Assembly: GCA_002373205.1 (NCBI GenBank) | Contig: DFJV01000063.1 | Span: 1-20,061, forward strand | DNA from: Treponema sp. UBA3662 | GTDB taxonomy: Bacteria > Spirochaetota > Spirochaetia > Treponematales > Treponemataceae | DNA length: 20,061 bases | Direction: 5' to 3' | Shown here: piece after piece, positions 1 to 8,378 of the stretch | How the letters are laid out: the number at the start of each line of letters is the position of its first letter | Position numbering within the stretch: the stretch's first letter is position 1 | Translations under genes and position numbers: made by a program | The notes under the pieces: generated by a model | Seen by the model: the letters and a program-made list of their open reading frames with translations, nothing else | What the model was told of the DNA's origin: nothing | The model's database searches: none

Positions 1-1
1 T

Positions 2-655
2 ATAGAAAATGCGATTGAGTTTGTAGAATCTGATGCGGCGGAAAATCTTCTGACTTTTAAAATCACTCTTCGCACAATTGATAAGCCTGATGAATATGTC
101 TCTGGAACCTTCAATAACAAGGGCGAACTTTTACGCGTTGATTCTTCTTTTGTTGGGACAGAAGTTTTTGATTCAGATAACAGGCTGGATAATTTTTATT
201 GTGAAATTCCATTTCCTTTTAATGACGGCGACCTTGTTCAAGATTTGTCGAGCGGAAAAATTGGTGTCGTAAATCATCTTGGAGGAGAGAAAAACGGGAA
301 GTTAAAAAACATCTGCAAGCGTTGCCGCGATTCGAGTGACATAACCGTACCTGTTGATTGCCTGGATGATGATGGAAATTTTGTTTACGAATCTTTTTTT
401 ACTCCCTGTGTAGATTATGCTCCGCGCATGAACGAATCAAATGCTGACGTTGAATTTTTATCAGAAGCATCGCTTTTAGTGCAGGGCAAAGGTTCTTTGG
501 AATATTTTTGTGACTTGGTAAGAAAACGGATATCGTAGTAGCACGGACTTAGTTTGGCATAATGAAGGCGGTGGTTTGGGAGGCGATTTTTTGTAGACCC
601 TTGTAAACCATTTCTTAAGATTCCTTTGCTTGAAAAGAACTACGGAAATTTCTGA
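2..655 (+). pseudogene. Decayed 3' part of an unrecognised gene (5' end outside window)
   Basis: An open frame enters from the left edge at base 2 and runs about 178 codons to a TAG at 536-538. I do not recognise the family. The visible protein is acidic and has the phrase FPFNDGDLV, a Cys-rich stretch CKRCRD, and DDDGNFVYESFF. After the stop, good coding-like sequence continues in the other frames: ENGYRSSTDLVWHNEGGGLGGDF in the next frame from about 522, then FVDPCKPFLKIPLLEKNYGNF back in the first frame, ending at TGA 653-655. The joins fall at an A run (about 522-526) and a run of six T (587-592), where single-base indels would restore one continuous protein. I therefore read it as a frameshifted gene. 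The alternative is an intact shorter gene ending at 538 with chance similarity downstream. No signal peptide or start can be judged. Confidence 0.45.
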
Positions 656-1098
656 GCAGAATCTGAAGTCGTTCATGTTCAGGCTGATTCTCGTCGCGTC
701 GGAGGTATTGAACCCTCTGCTTGAATAAAATTTCTGGAACAGCTCGCAGGGACGCTTTTCATTTGCATGCGCAAGGTTCGCTCTCGTGATATGAGAACTG
801 ACACAGGCGTGGTACAGGTCGCTGTCGCTGGTAATTGTGCTGAAACTGTGATAGAGTATAAGTTAAGTCCTTGTCTGTAAGTGATTTGTGCCAGAACCAT
901 TATGGCAAGTTTTTATAAAATAGTTATGAGCCAAAAATTCCTAAAACGTCTTATTTCAGAATGTTCTCTTACTGATTTTCACAAAACGGAAATTCTACAG
1001 AAAGAAAATTGCAACTTGATAAGTAAATAGGAAAAACAAAATGAAAAAGAGTAAAAGGATTCTAGAAAGGATTTTTGATTTTTAAAATGCTGCGATAT
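656..1098. other. Non-coding or decayed stretch upstream of the ArsC-like gene
   Basis: About 440 bases without a convincing gene. Bases 699-751 resemble the sequence at 17961-18020 (shared TATTGAACC, GAATAAA and AGC-GCAGGG blocks), so part of it is dispersed-repeat DNA. From about 900 the sequence becomes very AT-rich. A 42-codon open frame (902-1030, or 34 codons from the ATG at 926) is present but has no Shine-Dalgarno and no recognisable similarity, so I do not call it a gene. Confidence 0.5.
699..751 (+). repeat. Partial dispersed repeat, similar to 17961-18020
   Basis: The block GTCGGAGGTATTGAACC, then TC-GC--GAATAAA and a TTT run, then AGC--GCAGGG reappears in the same order at 17961-18020 with scattered substitutions and small indels. 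At the second site it lies directly before the structured repeat core. At this site no core follows, so it is either a truncated copy or an independent module. Translated on the minus strand, both carry FI-A-GSIP, which explains similar-looking spurious reading frames at both sites. Confidence 0.55.
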
Positions 1099-1111
1099 AA
1101 GGAGTAAAACT

Positions 1112-1468
1112 ATGACAAAAGTCTATTGTTACGACCGATGTTCCACATGCAAAAAGGCTCTTGCCTGGCTTGAGGCAAAGGGTGTGGACTACAAGAAAAT
1201 CGACATTAAGGGCGAGAATCCGGACGAAAAGACATTGCGTGCGCTGCATAAAAAATCCGGGCTACCGCTTAAAAAGTTTTTCAATACCAGCGGAATCCTT
1301 TACCGAGAGATGGAACTTTCCGCAAAACTTCCGGGCATGAGCGAGGATGAGCAGTTTAAGCTTTTGGCAAGTGACGGCATGCTGGTAAAAAGACCCCTTC
1401 TTGTGACCGACGATGCAGTCTGCACGGGCTTTAAAGAAGGTGAATGGAAAGCGGTTCTGAAGGTGTAA
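1112..1468 (+). CDS. ArsC/Spx-family thioredoxin-fold protein (arsenate-reductase-like)
   Basis: A 118-residue protein of the ArsC/Spx/YffB superfamily, a thioredoxin-like fold used by glutaredoxin-linked arsenate reductases and by Spx-type regulators. The N-terminal strand leads into a CSTC motif (Cys10-Cys13) followed by Lys14, the usual redox active site. Near the C terminus VKRPLLV (Arg94-Pro95) matches the conserved Arg-Pro of the family, and length is typical. The start is set by a strong Shine-Dalgarno AAGGAG at 1099-1104, seven bases before the ATG. It is a stand-alone gene: no arsenic-resistance partners (arsB, arsR) are visible, and it is separated from the Wadjet operon by 174 bp containing a palindrome. 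The specific activity (arsenate reductase versus general thiol oxidoreductase or regulator) cannot be decided from sequence, so no gene symbol is given. Confidence 0.9.
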   Translation: MTKVYCYDRCSTCKKALAWLEAKGVDYKKIDIKGENPDEKTLRALHKKSGLPLKKFFNTSGILYREMELSAKLPGMSEDEQFKLLASDGMLVKRPLLVTDDAVCTGFKEGEWKAVLKV

Positions 1469-1492
1469 GGAAGTGATATGATTTAGATTTTT

Positions 1493-1527
1493 GGTACAAA
1501 TCGCAAGTTCAACTTGCATTTTGTTCC
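1493..1527. terminator. Near-perfect palindrome between the ArsC-like gene and the Wadjet operon
   Basis: Two 17-base arms separated by one base are almost perfectly complementary; the inner seven pairs are GCAAGTT/AACTTGC. It lies 25 bp after the ArsC-like stop and about 115 bp before jetA. The downstream T-run is short, so it could be a weak bidirectional terminator, or a symmetrical operator for a dimeric repressor. I see the symmetry directly; either role is inferred. Confidence 0.4.
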
Positions 1528-1630
1528 GTTTTACACACCAATTTAAGTATGGTTGAAATAAAGTCTGCCTCATCCTACAACAGTGAAAGTGGGTGAAACT
1601 TTTTGCAGAATATGATAAAATCTTCTTCAA

Positions 1631-1636
1631 TATAAT
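1631..1636 (+). promoter_or_regulatory. Consensus -10 box (TATAAT) six bases before jetA
   Basis: A perfect TATAAT ends six bases before the jetA ATG. Transcription starting the usual 6-8 bases downstream would begin at or next to the start codon, giving a leaderless mRNA. This agrees with the absence of a Shine-Dalgarno before jetA. No convincing -35 hexamer lies 16-18 bases upstream, so the promoter may need an activator or be weak. Confidence 0.45.
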
Positions 1637-1642
1637 ATCAAT

Positions 1643-3040
1643 ATGAAGAACCTTTTTTCCGTATTGCCGCAGGATTTTTTTAAGCCGCTCGTAAGCCGAT
1701 ACAGGGACCAGTATGCGGACTGTCTTTTGGCAATATACAGTTCGTATAAATCAGAAATCTCTTATGGTGTGAACAGGGAAAATATTGTTGCGACACTCAC
1801 TGACTATTTCAATTCGCGGACGGATGAAATCACTTTTGGGGATGACGACGGGGATTTCGAAAAGGATGCCAGAAGCAAGGCACAGGGGACAATCAATTAT
1901 CTTAAAAACTGCGGATGGCTTGATTTTGAAGATGAAAAAAATTACGTACAAAATGTTCTTTTGACTGATAATGCCGTTTCCTTTATCCGCACGATGAATG
2001 AGGTCATCAGAAACGAAGAGACAGAATACCAGGGACTGATTTCCCAGATTCACGCGGTGTTGCAGAACGAGGAATTGTATTCAAAGCCCTACCAGTTCAT
2101 TTTGAAAAACGTGGCGGCAAGTACCGAGCAGCTTGTTTCCAGCCTGAAAAAACTAAGCATTTCAATCAAAAAGCACATCGACCGGCAGACCAAAAACAAG
2201 GAGCTGAATGCGGTGCTTGAACTCTTCGCGTCTTACAACGATGAGATTGTGTCTAAATCGCTCTACCGCCTTAAGACCAGCGAGAACGTTGGCCGCTTCC
2301 GCCAGTCCATAAAAATAAATCTGGACAAGATGCTTTCAACCCCGCAGATAATGAACGATTTGGTGAGCGGCTACATGGAGATTGAGCAGGAGGAAAACAA
2401 GGACATTGCAAGGGAAAAGATTGTGGAAATCATCGTCGATGTAAAAAGCGCGTTTGAAAATCTTGACAAGATAATCGCTGACATTGACCGTAAGAACAAT
2501 CACTACATGAAAAATGCTGCTGCCCGGGCAAAGTTTGAGCTTTCAAGCGGAACAAATCAGGAGGGAAAAATCAATTCGATTTTACGCTACCTCTCCGAGT
2601 TTTCAGATGATGATGAGGAACTTGACGGAGATTTGTTCGACGTGTTTTCCCAAAAATTCATTAGCGAAGAATCCGTCAAGAAAGTTCCCGAAAAGAAAAG
2701 CTATGATGCGGTCGCTTCCATTCAAGCGGCTGAAAGTTTGACAAGGGAAGAAAAGGAGCTCAAGAAAAAACTTTTGCAGGACAGGCAGCAGCTGAGGATT
2801 TACCGGAAAAAGATTGAAGATTTTGTCAGTGAAAGATTCGGCTCACGCAATTCATTCCTTGCATCTGAGATTAAAATAGAAAACAGGAAGGATTTTGAGA
2901 CTCTGATTTATATCCGTCTCTTCGCGCAAAGCTCAAGGCACTACGGCGTAAAAAGAACAACAAACAGAGTACGCACGAACAAAGCTGAGTTCATGGACTT
3001 TGAGATAGTAAAAAAGAAAATTGCAGGAGGAAAATTATAA
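1643..3040 (+). CDS. jetA: Wadjet anti-plasmid system protein JetA (kleisin-like subunit)
   Basis: A 465-residue soluble protein, first gene of a four-gene Wadjet operon. The opening LFSVLPQDFFKPLVSRYRDQYADCL, together with SYGVNREN, resembles the JetA family formerly called DUF5716, which I associate with type II Wadjet (family assignment from memory). In characterised systems JetA is the kleisin-like subunit bridging the JetC heads and recruiting JetB. It is rich in charged helices; residues 370-400 (TREEKELKKKLLQDRQQ) look coiled-coil. No signal peptide or membrane segment is seen. The ATG at 1643 starts a good N terminus but lacks a ribosome-binding site; a TATAAT sits six bases upstream. 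The stop is immediately followed by the jetB ATG, and the end of the gene carries the jetB ribosome-binding site, so the two are translationally linked. Alone the sequence would be hard to name; the operon context makes the call strong. Confidence 0.9.
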   Translation: MKNLFSVLPQDFFKPLVSRYRDQYADCLLAIYSSYKSEISYGVNRENIVATLTDYFNSRTDEITFGDDDGDFEKDARSKAQGTINYLKNCGWLDFEDEKNYVQNVLLTDNAVSFIRTMNEVIRNEETEYQGLISQIHAVLQNEELYSKPYQFILKNVAASTEQLVSSLKKLSISIKKHIDRQTKNKELNAVLELFASYNDEIVSKSLYRLKTSENVGRFRQSIKINLDKMLSTPQIMNDLVSGYMEIEQEENKDIAREKIVEIIVDVKSAFENLDKIIADIDRKNNHYMKNAAARAKFELSSGTNQEGKINSILRYLSEFSDDDEELDGDLFDVFSQKFISEESVKKVPEKKSYDAVASIQAAESLTREEKELKKKLLQDRQQLRIYRKKIEDFVSERFGSRNSFLASEIKIENRKDFETLIYIRLFAQSSRHYGVKRTTNRVRTNKAEFMDFEIVKKKIAGGKL

Positions 3041-3676
3041 ATGTTTGAGCCTCTGGAACCAATCGCGTCTTCAAGCAGCCAAAAGGAAAAATTTTCACGC
3101 GCCGCCAACAATCTCCTGAACCGATGTTTTATCCTCAAAAAGAAAGAGGACACAAGGCAGGATTACATTTACATCAAGGACAACAGGGAAAGCTTCGGCA
3201 TCTTTTTTGACATGCTTGGTTACGACATAAGAATTGATGAGGATATTGGACTGATTTCAATTAAAAACAGGAACGGCACCGGCAGGCTACAGTTTACGAA
3301 ATTCCAGAGCATAATGTTCTTAATCATAAAGCTTCTCTACCTAGAAAAACGAAACGACCTTTCCACCGACGGAGACAGGGTTACGGTCAGCGTTCAGGAC
3401 ATCCGTGACAAATACAATGTCCTAAAAATCAAAAACAAGCAGAAGCTGGATCAAAACAGTGAGCGTGAAATTTTTGCTCTTTTCAAACGTTACAATCTCA
3501 TAAGAAATCTTACCTCTGATATTAAGGACGGTGAAACCAGAATTGAAATATATCCTTCCATAATGATTGCGATTCCCAATGAAGGAATAACGCACTTGTA
3601 TGAAAGCGTAAAGGAACGGCTTGAATCTTATGAAGGAGGAAATGATGCAGACGATACAGACGAAGAAGCTGAATAG
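3041..3676 (+). CDS. jetB: Wadjet system protein JetB (winged-helix subunit)
   Basis: A 211-residue protein occupying the JetB position between the kleisin-like JetA and the SMC-like JetC. Its size and alpha/beta content fit the tandem winged-helix JetB/MukE-like subunits (DUF4194 or DUF6063-type families). Visible blocks are a long basic N-terminal helix region, GLISIKNRNGTGRLQFTKFQSIMFLIIKLLY near residues 70-110, and EREIFALFKRYNLIRNL near 145-165, typical of winged-helix kleisin-interacting proteins. The C-terminal tail is strongly acidic (DADDTDEEAE). The start directly follows the jetA stop (TAA-ATG) with AGGAGG ten bases upstream inside jetA. The 3' end overlaps jetC by 32 bp. In known systems JetB binds JetA and helps organise the motor around DNA. 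The role is inferred mainly from position. Confidence 0.85.
   Translation: MFEPLEPIASSSSQKEKFSRAANNLLNRCFILKKKEDTRQDYIYIKDNRESFGIFFDMLGYDIRIDEDIGLISIKNRNGTGRLQFTKFQSIMFLIIKLLYLEKRNDLSTDGDRVTVSVQDIRDKYNVLKIKNKQKLDQNSEREIFALFKRYNLIRNLTSDIKDGETRIEIYPSIMIAIPNEGITHLYESVKERLESYEGGNDADDTDEEAE
3633..3639 (+). promoter_or_regulatory. Ribosome-binding site deciding the jetC start
   Basis: AAGGAGG inside the end of jetB precedes two consecutive ATG codons at 3642 and 3645. Spacing is two bases to the first and five to the second, so 3645 is the more likely start. An in-frame TTG at 3621 lies upstream of this site and is unlikely to be used. Confidence 0.75.
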
Positions 3677-6600
3677 GGTCCGTCTTGTAAACTGGATGTA
3701 TTTTGGTGACGAAACTTTTCCCATTGACTGTGGCTCTGTTTTAATCAGTGGAGAAAATGCCGCGGGGAAATCCACCGTGCTTGATGCAATCCAGATGGTG
3801 CTTACCGGGAACACAACGAAATTCAACAAGGCCGCAAATGAAAACTCCGACCGTGACCTGAAGAGTTATGTCCGCTGCAAAATTGACACGACGGAAAAGA
3901 CATATCTTCGTGAAGGACTTGTAATCAGCAATGTTGCCCTTGAGTTTTATGAGGAAAAGGAACGCCGCTACTTTGTGGTTGGAGTCCATGTTACTTCTGG
4001 AAATGAAAATGAGACTCCTGTAAAAAGATGGTACATAGAAAACGGTAGCCTTGATGATTTTTCATTTTTAGTCGGTGCAGAAGACGGAAGCCAGAAACCC
4101 GCAATGGCAGATGAATTCCGCAAGAGTGAAGAGAAAATCCGCTACATAAAAACTGTGTCGGAGTACAAGGAAAATCTCCGTCACCGGCTTGGAAATCTTG
4201 AGGAAAAATTTTTCGAGGTTCTCTTAAAGGCACTTGCCTTCCGTCCTGTGGATAACGTCAAGGATTTTATCAACAAGTATGTCCTTACGGAAAAAAATAT
4301 AGACGTACAGTCCCTTCGTGAAAGCATAGATGTCCTGAATGAATTTGAAAAGACGTTGAAGAAGGCAAAGCTTGAGCGGGATGAGCTTGAGAAAATCATA
4401 AGGCGGTTTGATGAGATAAAGGAGAATGAGCACAACCAGAGCGTGAACAATCTGCTTGTAAAAATCATTGAAAAAGACGTTCTCAAAAATCAAATGGAAA
4501 AGTGTGATGCCACGATTAAAATTTCCGAGCAGAAAATTAAGTCGCTTGTTTCTGAGCGGAAAGGAATTGAAACCGAGTTAAAAAATGTGAGTGAAAAACT
4601 CATGAAGCTCAACCAGACTTACGAAAGTTCTGATTACAAAAAATATACGGCAAACCTTGAGTCGTCGATTGAAAAACTTGAGGTTGAAAAGAAAGATCAG
4701 ACGGAAAGGCTTGCACTTCTTTTTAAGTATTACAATGAGCTTAAAAACTTTTTGTCTCTTATGCAGGAATTGAAAGACATTCCTTTTAGTGCAGAAGATT
4801 TCAAAGTCATCGGTGAAAATGCTGACGTGAGCAAAAAAGCGGAGGTCATTTATGCGGCGGAAACTTTTGTCTCATCAGAAATGGAAAATGTGCGGGAAGA
4901 GAAATTTCATCTTGAGCAGGAGCGGAAAGAAATTTCAACAAAGCTTTCGGAACTTGACTCAGAGATAAAATCACTTGAAGAAAAGACAATCCATTTTCCT
5001 GCTGAAACCGAGAGGCTTCGTGAATGCATCAAAAAGGAATTTGCGGAAAAAGGGATAGATTCTCCTGTTTATATTTTTGCGGAGCTTCTTTCAATTACCG
5101 ACAAGAGCTGGACAAATGCCATTGAGGGATACTTGAACACACAGCGTTTTTATCTTGTCGTGGAGCCCGAGCATTACAATCTTGCGCTGGAAATTTACAA
5201 GGCGAACAAAAAGAGTTACAGTCAGGGAATCATCAATTTTAGAAAGTTACCCCAAGTGGAAGCGGACTCAAATTCACTAGCGCATTTTGTTGAGACCGAA
5301 AACCGCTATGCCCGCCGTTATGCCGATTATGTTTTGGGTCAGGTTATATGCTGTGAAAATCTTGCTGAGCTTGAAAACTATGATTCGGCAATTACAAAAG
5401 ACTGCATGGTCTACAAGAATTATGTCTCAAGAAAAATTGATCCAAGGATTTACGGAACTCCCTACATCGGAAAAGACGCTATTGAAGTTCAGCTAAAAAA
5501 TGCAAGGACTCAGTACAAGGAGTTGAATGAAAAGCTTCCTTCCCTAAGGCAGAAAATCGACGTGCATTCAAAAGTGATAGAAAAATATTCCGCAGTAAAC
5601 TTTGAGATGATAAGACAGAACATGGAAAGTCCCAACAGGCTTTCGGAGACGGAAAATCATCTTGAGGAAGAAAAAGCCGCCCTTGAGAAATTCACAAAGA
5701 ATCCGGACATCATTCAGCTGCAGAATCAAATCAGCGAGGCGGAAAAGAAGGAAGGAGATTTGTCCCGGAAAAAGGATTCCCTTGTTGGAGAAGAGCGCAG
5801 CCTAAGCGATGCCATAAACAACTGTGAAACTGAAAGAGCAGATTTAGAGTCCCTACTTGAGAGTAAAAACGCGGAGCTTGTTCATGAGCAGGATTTTAAC
5901 GCATCCCTTTATCAAGAGGCAAATGAAAAATATATCGAGCTTAGCAAGAGCCGCACGCTTGAGGAAGCAAAGGAAAACTATAACCGGCAAAAGGCAGTTT
6001 ATGACAACAGGGCTTCACGCCTTTTAAATGGAGAAAAAACCTTTAAGGGCTTGTACCAGATGCAGGGGGAATACAATCAGATTTTTGGAAAGGATTTTGT
6101 TTCCGGCACAGAAGGCTTTGAGCAGTACAAAAGTCAGTTTGACAAACTTAATGGTGTTCAAATTGTGTATTACGAGGAGTCAATACGTTCTGCCAAGGAC
6201 AAGTGCGAGGATATATTCAAAAACGAGTTCCTTTCCAAGATGAAGGAGTCCATCGAAAGTGCCCGCTATGAATTTGACAACCTAAAAAAAGCGCTCAAAG
6301 ACATAAACTATGGCGAGGACACATACAAGTTCATCATTACTCCCAACAACCAGAAGCGGAACCTTTACAACATGATTATGGCGGATGACAATGTTGGAGG
6401 GGAAGGACTTTTTACCAGCAATTTTGAAAGCCAGTACAAGGAAGAGATAGAGGAGCTGTTCGATAAAATAAAATCGGGAGATTCAAGCGATGCCGCGGTT
6501 CGTGAGTACACTGACTACAGGACTTATCTTGATTATGACATTGAGATTCACAAGAGCAACGGAACGGTTCAGCGTCTTTCTGCCAAGGCAAAGAGCAATT

Positions 6601-6893
6601 CCGGCGGAGAATCCCAGGTTCCCTTCTACGTGATAATGGCCGCGTCACTGAACAACATCTACAAGAGCAACAACTGCGTGCGTCTTTTGCTTTTGGACGA
6701 AGCCTTCAACAACATGGATGAACAGCGCATTTCTTCCATAATGAAATTTTTTAACGAGCTCCAGTTCCAGACAATTCTTGTCGCTCCAAGCCCAAAGATT
6801 CAGGACATAGAAGAAAATGTGGATTCCGTCCTGACCGTAATGCGGGAGGACACAATCAGCTTTGTGGAAGACTTCAAGTATTACGGGGAATAG
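3645..6893 (+). CDS. jetC: Wadjet SMC-like ATPase JetC
   Basis: A protein of about 1082 residues with full SMC/MukB-type architecture, the motor of the Wadjet complex. Seen in order: an N-terminal ATPase half with Walker A GENAAGKST (residues 36-44); long coiled coil (about 230-440); a central hinge-like globular part (about 470-600, including NAIEGYLNTQRFYLVVEPEHY); returning coiled coil (about 640-900); then the C-terminal ATPase half with signature SGGESQVPFYVIMAAS near 985 and Walker B LLLLDEAFNNMDEQR near 1013-1027, the Glu being the catalytic base. All catalytic motifs are intact. In characterised Wadjet complexes JetC dimers hydrolyse ATP to extrude DNA loops, and small circular DNA is then passed to JetD. 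It overlaps jetB by 32 bp and is separated from jetD by 12 bp, so the complex is co-expressed. The length matches the JetC family. Confidence 0.95.
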   Translation: MQTIQTKKLNRVRLVNWMYFGDETFPIDCGSVLISGENAAGKSTVLDAIQMVLTGNTTKFNKAANENSDRDLKSYVRCKIDTTEKTYLREGLVISNVALEFYEEKERRYFVVGVHVTSGNENETPVKRWYIENGSLDDFSFLVGAEDGSQKPAMADEFRKSEEKIRYIKTVSEYKENLRHRLGNLEEKFFEVLLKALAFRPVDNVKDFINKYVLTEKNIDVQSLRESIDVLNEFEKTLKKAKLERDELEKIIRRFDEIKENEHNQSVNNLLVKIIEKDVLKNQMEKCDATIKISEQKIKSLVSERKGIETELKNVSEKLMKLNQTYESSDYKKYTANLESSIEKLEVEKKDQTERLALLFKYYNELKNFLSLMQELKDIPFSAEDFKVIGENADVSKKAEVIYAAETFVSSEMENVREEKFHLEQERKEISTKLSELDSEIKSLEEKTIHFPAETERLRECIKKEFAEKGIDSPVYIFAELLSITDKSWTNAIEGYLNTQRFYLVVEPEHYNLALEIYKANKKSYSQGIINFRKLPQVEADSNSLAHFVETENRYARRYADYVLGQVICCENLAELENYDSAITKDCMVYKNYVSRKIDPRIYGTPYIGKDAIEVQLKNARTQYKELNEKLPSLRQKIDVHSKVIEKYSAVNFEMIRQNMESPNRLSETENHLEEEKAALEKFTKNPDIIQLQNQISEAEKKEGDLSRKKDSLVGEERSLSDAINNCETERADLESLLESKNAELVHEQDFNASLYQEANEKYIELSKSRTLEEAKENYNRQKAVYDNRASRLLNGEKTFKGLYQMQGEYNQIFGKDFVSGTEGFEQYKSQFDKLNGVQIVYYEESIRSAKDKCEDIFKNEFLSKMKESIESARYEFDNLKKALKDINYGEDTYKFIITPNNQKRNLYNMIMADDNVGGEGLFTSNFESQYKEEIEELFDKIKSGDSSDAAVREYTDYRTYLDYDIEIHKSNGTVQRLSAKAKSNSGGESQVPFYVIMAASLNNIYKSNNCVRLLLLDEAFNNMDEQRISSIMKFFNELQFQTILVAPSPKIQDIEENVDSVLTVMREDTISFVEDFKYYGE

Positions 6894-6905
6894 AAGGTTG
6901 AGGCA

Positions 6906-8141
6906 ATGAACAAAATAAAATCAAAAATCCTGAACACGCTCATTGACCTCTACGAAAAAAGCAAGACCTTCACGGGCGACAACAAAGTGAGGCAGTCATT
7001 CAGCATAAGGGTGTCAAAACTTTTTCCAAAATACGATGATGATTCTGCATTTGATTTTTACACAGAGCTGAACCAGGTTTGCACGATGCTGGAAGGAAAA
7101 AAACTTGTGACGCTCCAAAGGGAGAGAGGCGGAAAAATCAGGACAATCACTTTGCATCTTGATTGTCTTGATGTATGTTATGCGGAGACAGGCAGAACTC
7201 CAAAAAGCGATGTGAATTCCAAGCTAAAGGAAATCTGGCAGAAATATGAAAATATTTCGCAATATGAAAATATTCCGGGAAGCCCTGAATTAAACAAGCC
7301 CCTCCATTTGTATATTCAGGAGCAGAGAGAAAGACTCAGACAGAATAAATCTGTCCAGTTTTTCGGCGGTGATTTGGCGGAGTACGAGGATTTGCTTTTG
7401 GCCGTAAAAGAAGTGCTTTCAAATGAGGAGGAGATTTTTATCCGGGAACTTTCCGTAAAGCTTTTCAACAATTCAAAACACCTTGAAGAGATTGAAAGTC
7501 CGGTGCGTTCCCTTCTATATAAATACGGCGAATACGATGACAAGGAAACTGTTTTGGAGGAGCACAACATTATAAAGACTCCCACCTATGTAATGGTAAA
7601 GGGGTGCGGGCTCCTTGTCTTTGCGGAACAGAAAATCGACCTCGAAAAAATCTCCGGTGACATTGCCCTTTCGACTCAGACTTTAAAATCTCTTTGCTCC
7701 GTGGAGCTGAACGGTGCGTCCGTAATCACGATAGAAAATCTTACCAGCTTTCATAAATACAAGGCGACGAACGAGCTTGTGATTTATTTGGGCGGATTCC
7801 ACAACTCGGTGAAGAGGGATTTTATAAAACTTGTTGAAAGACGGAATCCTGGTACAGTCTTTAAACACTTCGGTGACATTGATGCCGGCGGATTTTATAT
7901 CCTTGAGCATTTGAAATCAAAAACCGGAATAAACTTTCTTCCGCAAAACATGGATGTCGGGACGCTGGATGCGAACAAGGAAAATTGGATAAGCCTTTCA
8001 GAAAATGACAGGGCACGGCTGGCCAGTCTTTCTGAAAAAAACAATTTCTATGCGGATGTGATTGAATACATGCTAAAAAATAACTGCAAGCTTGAGCAGG
8101 AAATAATAAGCTGTGTTACGCCTTTTGCATATAAAGCCTAG
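6906..8141 (+). CDS. jetD: Wadjet Toprim nuclease JetD
   Basis: A 411-residue protein with a Toprim fold related to topoisomerase VI/Spo11 A subunits (DUF2220-type C terminus). Visible catalytic residues are Glu277 in VITIENLTSF and the Asp pair Asp324/Asp326 in FGDIDAGGF, with the family's C-terminal LEQE at 396-399. The N-terminal part is helical and probably winged-helix, for binding DNA. In characterised Wadjet systems JetD cuts circular DNA after JetABC has extruded it; here all metal-binding residues are present, so activity is expected. The start is 12 bp after jetC with AGAAGG eight bases upstream. Two oddities: a short in-frame tandem duplication gives YENISQYENI near residues 114-123, and the stop codon touches the start of a GC-rich repeat. 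The C terminus still looks complete because the LEQE motif precedes the stop by a normal short tail. Confidence 0.93.
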   Translation: MNKIKSKILNTLIDLYEKSKTFTGDNKVRQSFSIRVSKLFPKYDDDSAFDFYTELNQVCTMLEGKKLVTLQRERGGKIRTITLHLDCLDVCYAETGRTPKSDVNSKLKEIWQKYENISQYENIPGSPELNKPLHLYIQEQRERLRQNKSVQFFGGDLAEYEDLLLAVKEVLSNEEEIFIRELSVKLFNNSKHLEEIESPVRSLLYKYGEYDDKETVLEEHNIIKTPTYVMVKGCGLLVFAEQKIDLEKISGDIALSTQTLKSLCSVELNGASVITIENLTSFHKYKATNELVIYLGGFHNSVKRDFIKLVERRNPGTVFKHFGDIDAGGFYILEHLKSKTGINFLPQNMDVGTLDANKENWISLSENDRARLASLSEKNNFYADVIEYMLKNNCKLEQEIISCVTPFAYKA

Positions 8142-8378
8142 CCCCGATTGGAAGGGCCGCGAAGCGGTTGCCGAAAGGCAATGGAGGGGGTTGGGGCCCC
8201 CGGAACCCTGGAAAGCGGGAAAAAATACCCTCCTTGGTATTTTTTCCCGCAAGTTTTCTTCCGAAAACTTGCCGGTTCTGTTTGCTAAAAAATAACGCGC
8301 CCTCCATGGCGCTGCTTGTTTGCGTTCGGGGAAAAAAGCCAAGGAGGGGCTGGACGGACACGGAGTGCCGGACACAGT
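8142..8378 (+). repeat. Structured dispersed repeat, copy A
   Basis: A GC-rich 237 bp element matching, in inverted orientation, 10287-10537, and in its first third 18018-18084. Hairpins read in order: CCGC-gaa-GCGG; TTGCC-gaaa-GGCAA; GGGGG/CCCCC around six bases; a perfect 15-bp stem with six-base loop (8215-8250); and a perfect 10-bp stem GCAAGTTTTC-ttcc-GAAAACTTGC (8249-8272). It ends with GGACGGACACG and GTGCCGGACACAGT, both shared with copy B. It carries no credible gene; reading frames across it are by-products of the GC-rich sequence. It begins at the jetD stop codon and may also act as the operon's terminator. Confidence 0.85.

Noticed and set aside
587..592. T run as a phase-variation switch
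   Set aside because: Only six bases, and a second frameshift is needed elsewhere; decay or sequencing error is simpler.
902..1030. Short open frame (42 codons, or 34 from ATG 926 with a TATAAA six bases before it)
   Set aside because: No Shine-Dalgarno, no recognisable similarity, and AT-rich sequence gives such frames by chance. The TATAAA spacing is suggestive but lacks a -35.
1112..1468. ArsC-like gene as a fifth component of the Wadjet system
   Set aside because: It is separated by 174 bp and a palindrome, is a common housekeeping-type family, and is not known as a Wadjet partner.
8215..8250. 15-bp hairpin as a classical rho-independent terminator for the Wadjet operon
   Set aside because: The T-run is inside the stem rather than after it, and the same hairpin occurs elsewhere as part of the repeat; it may still end transcription, but it is not called as a terminator.
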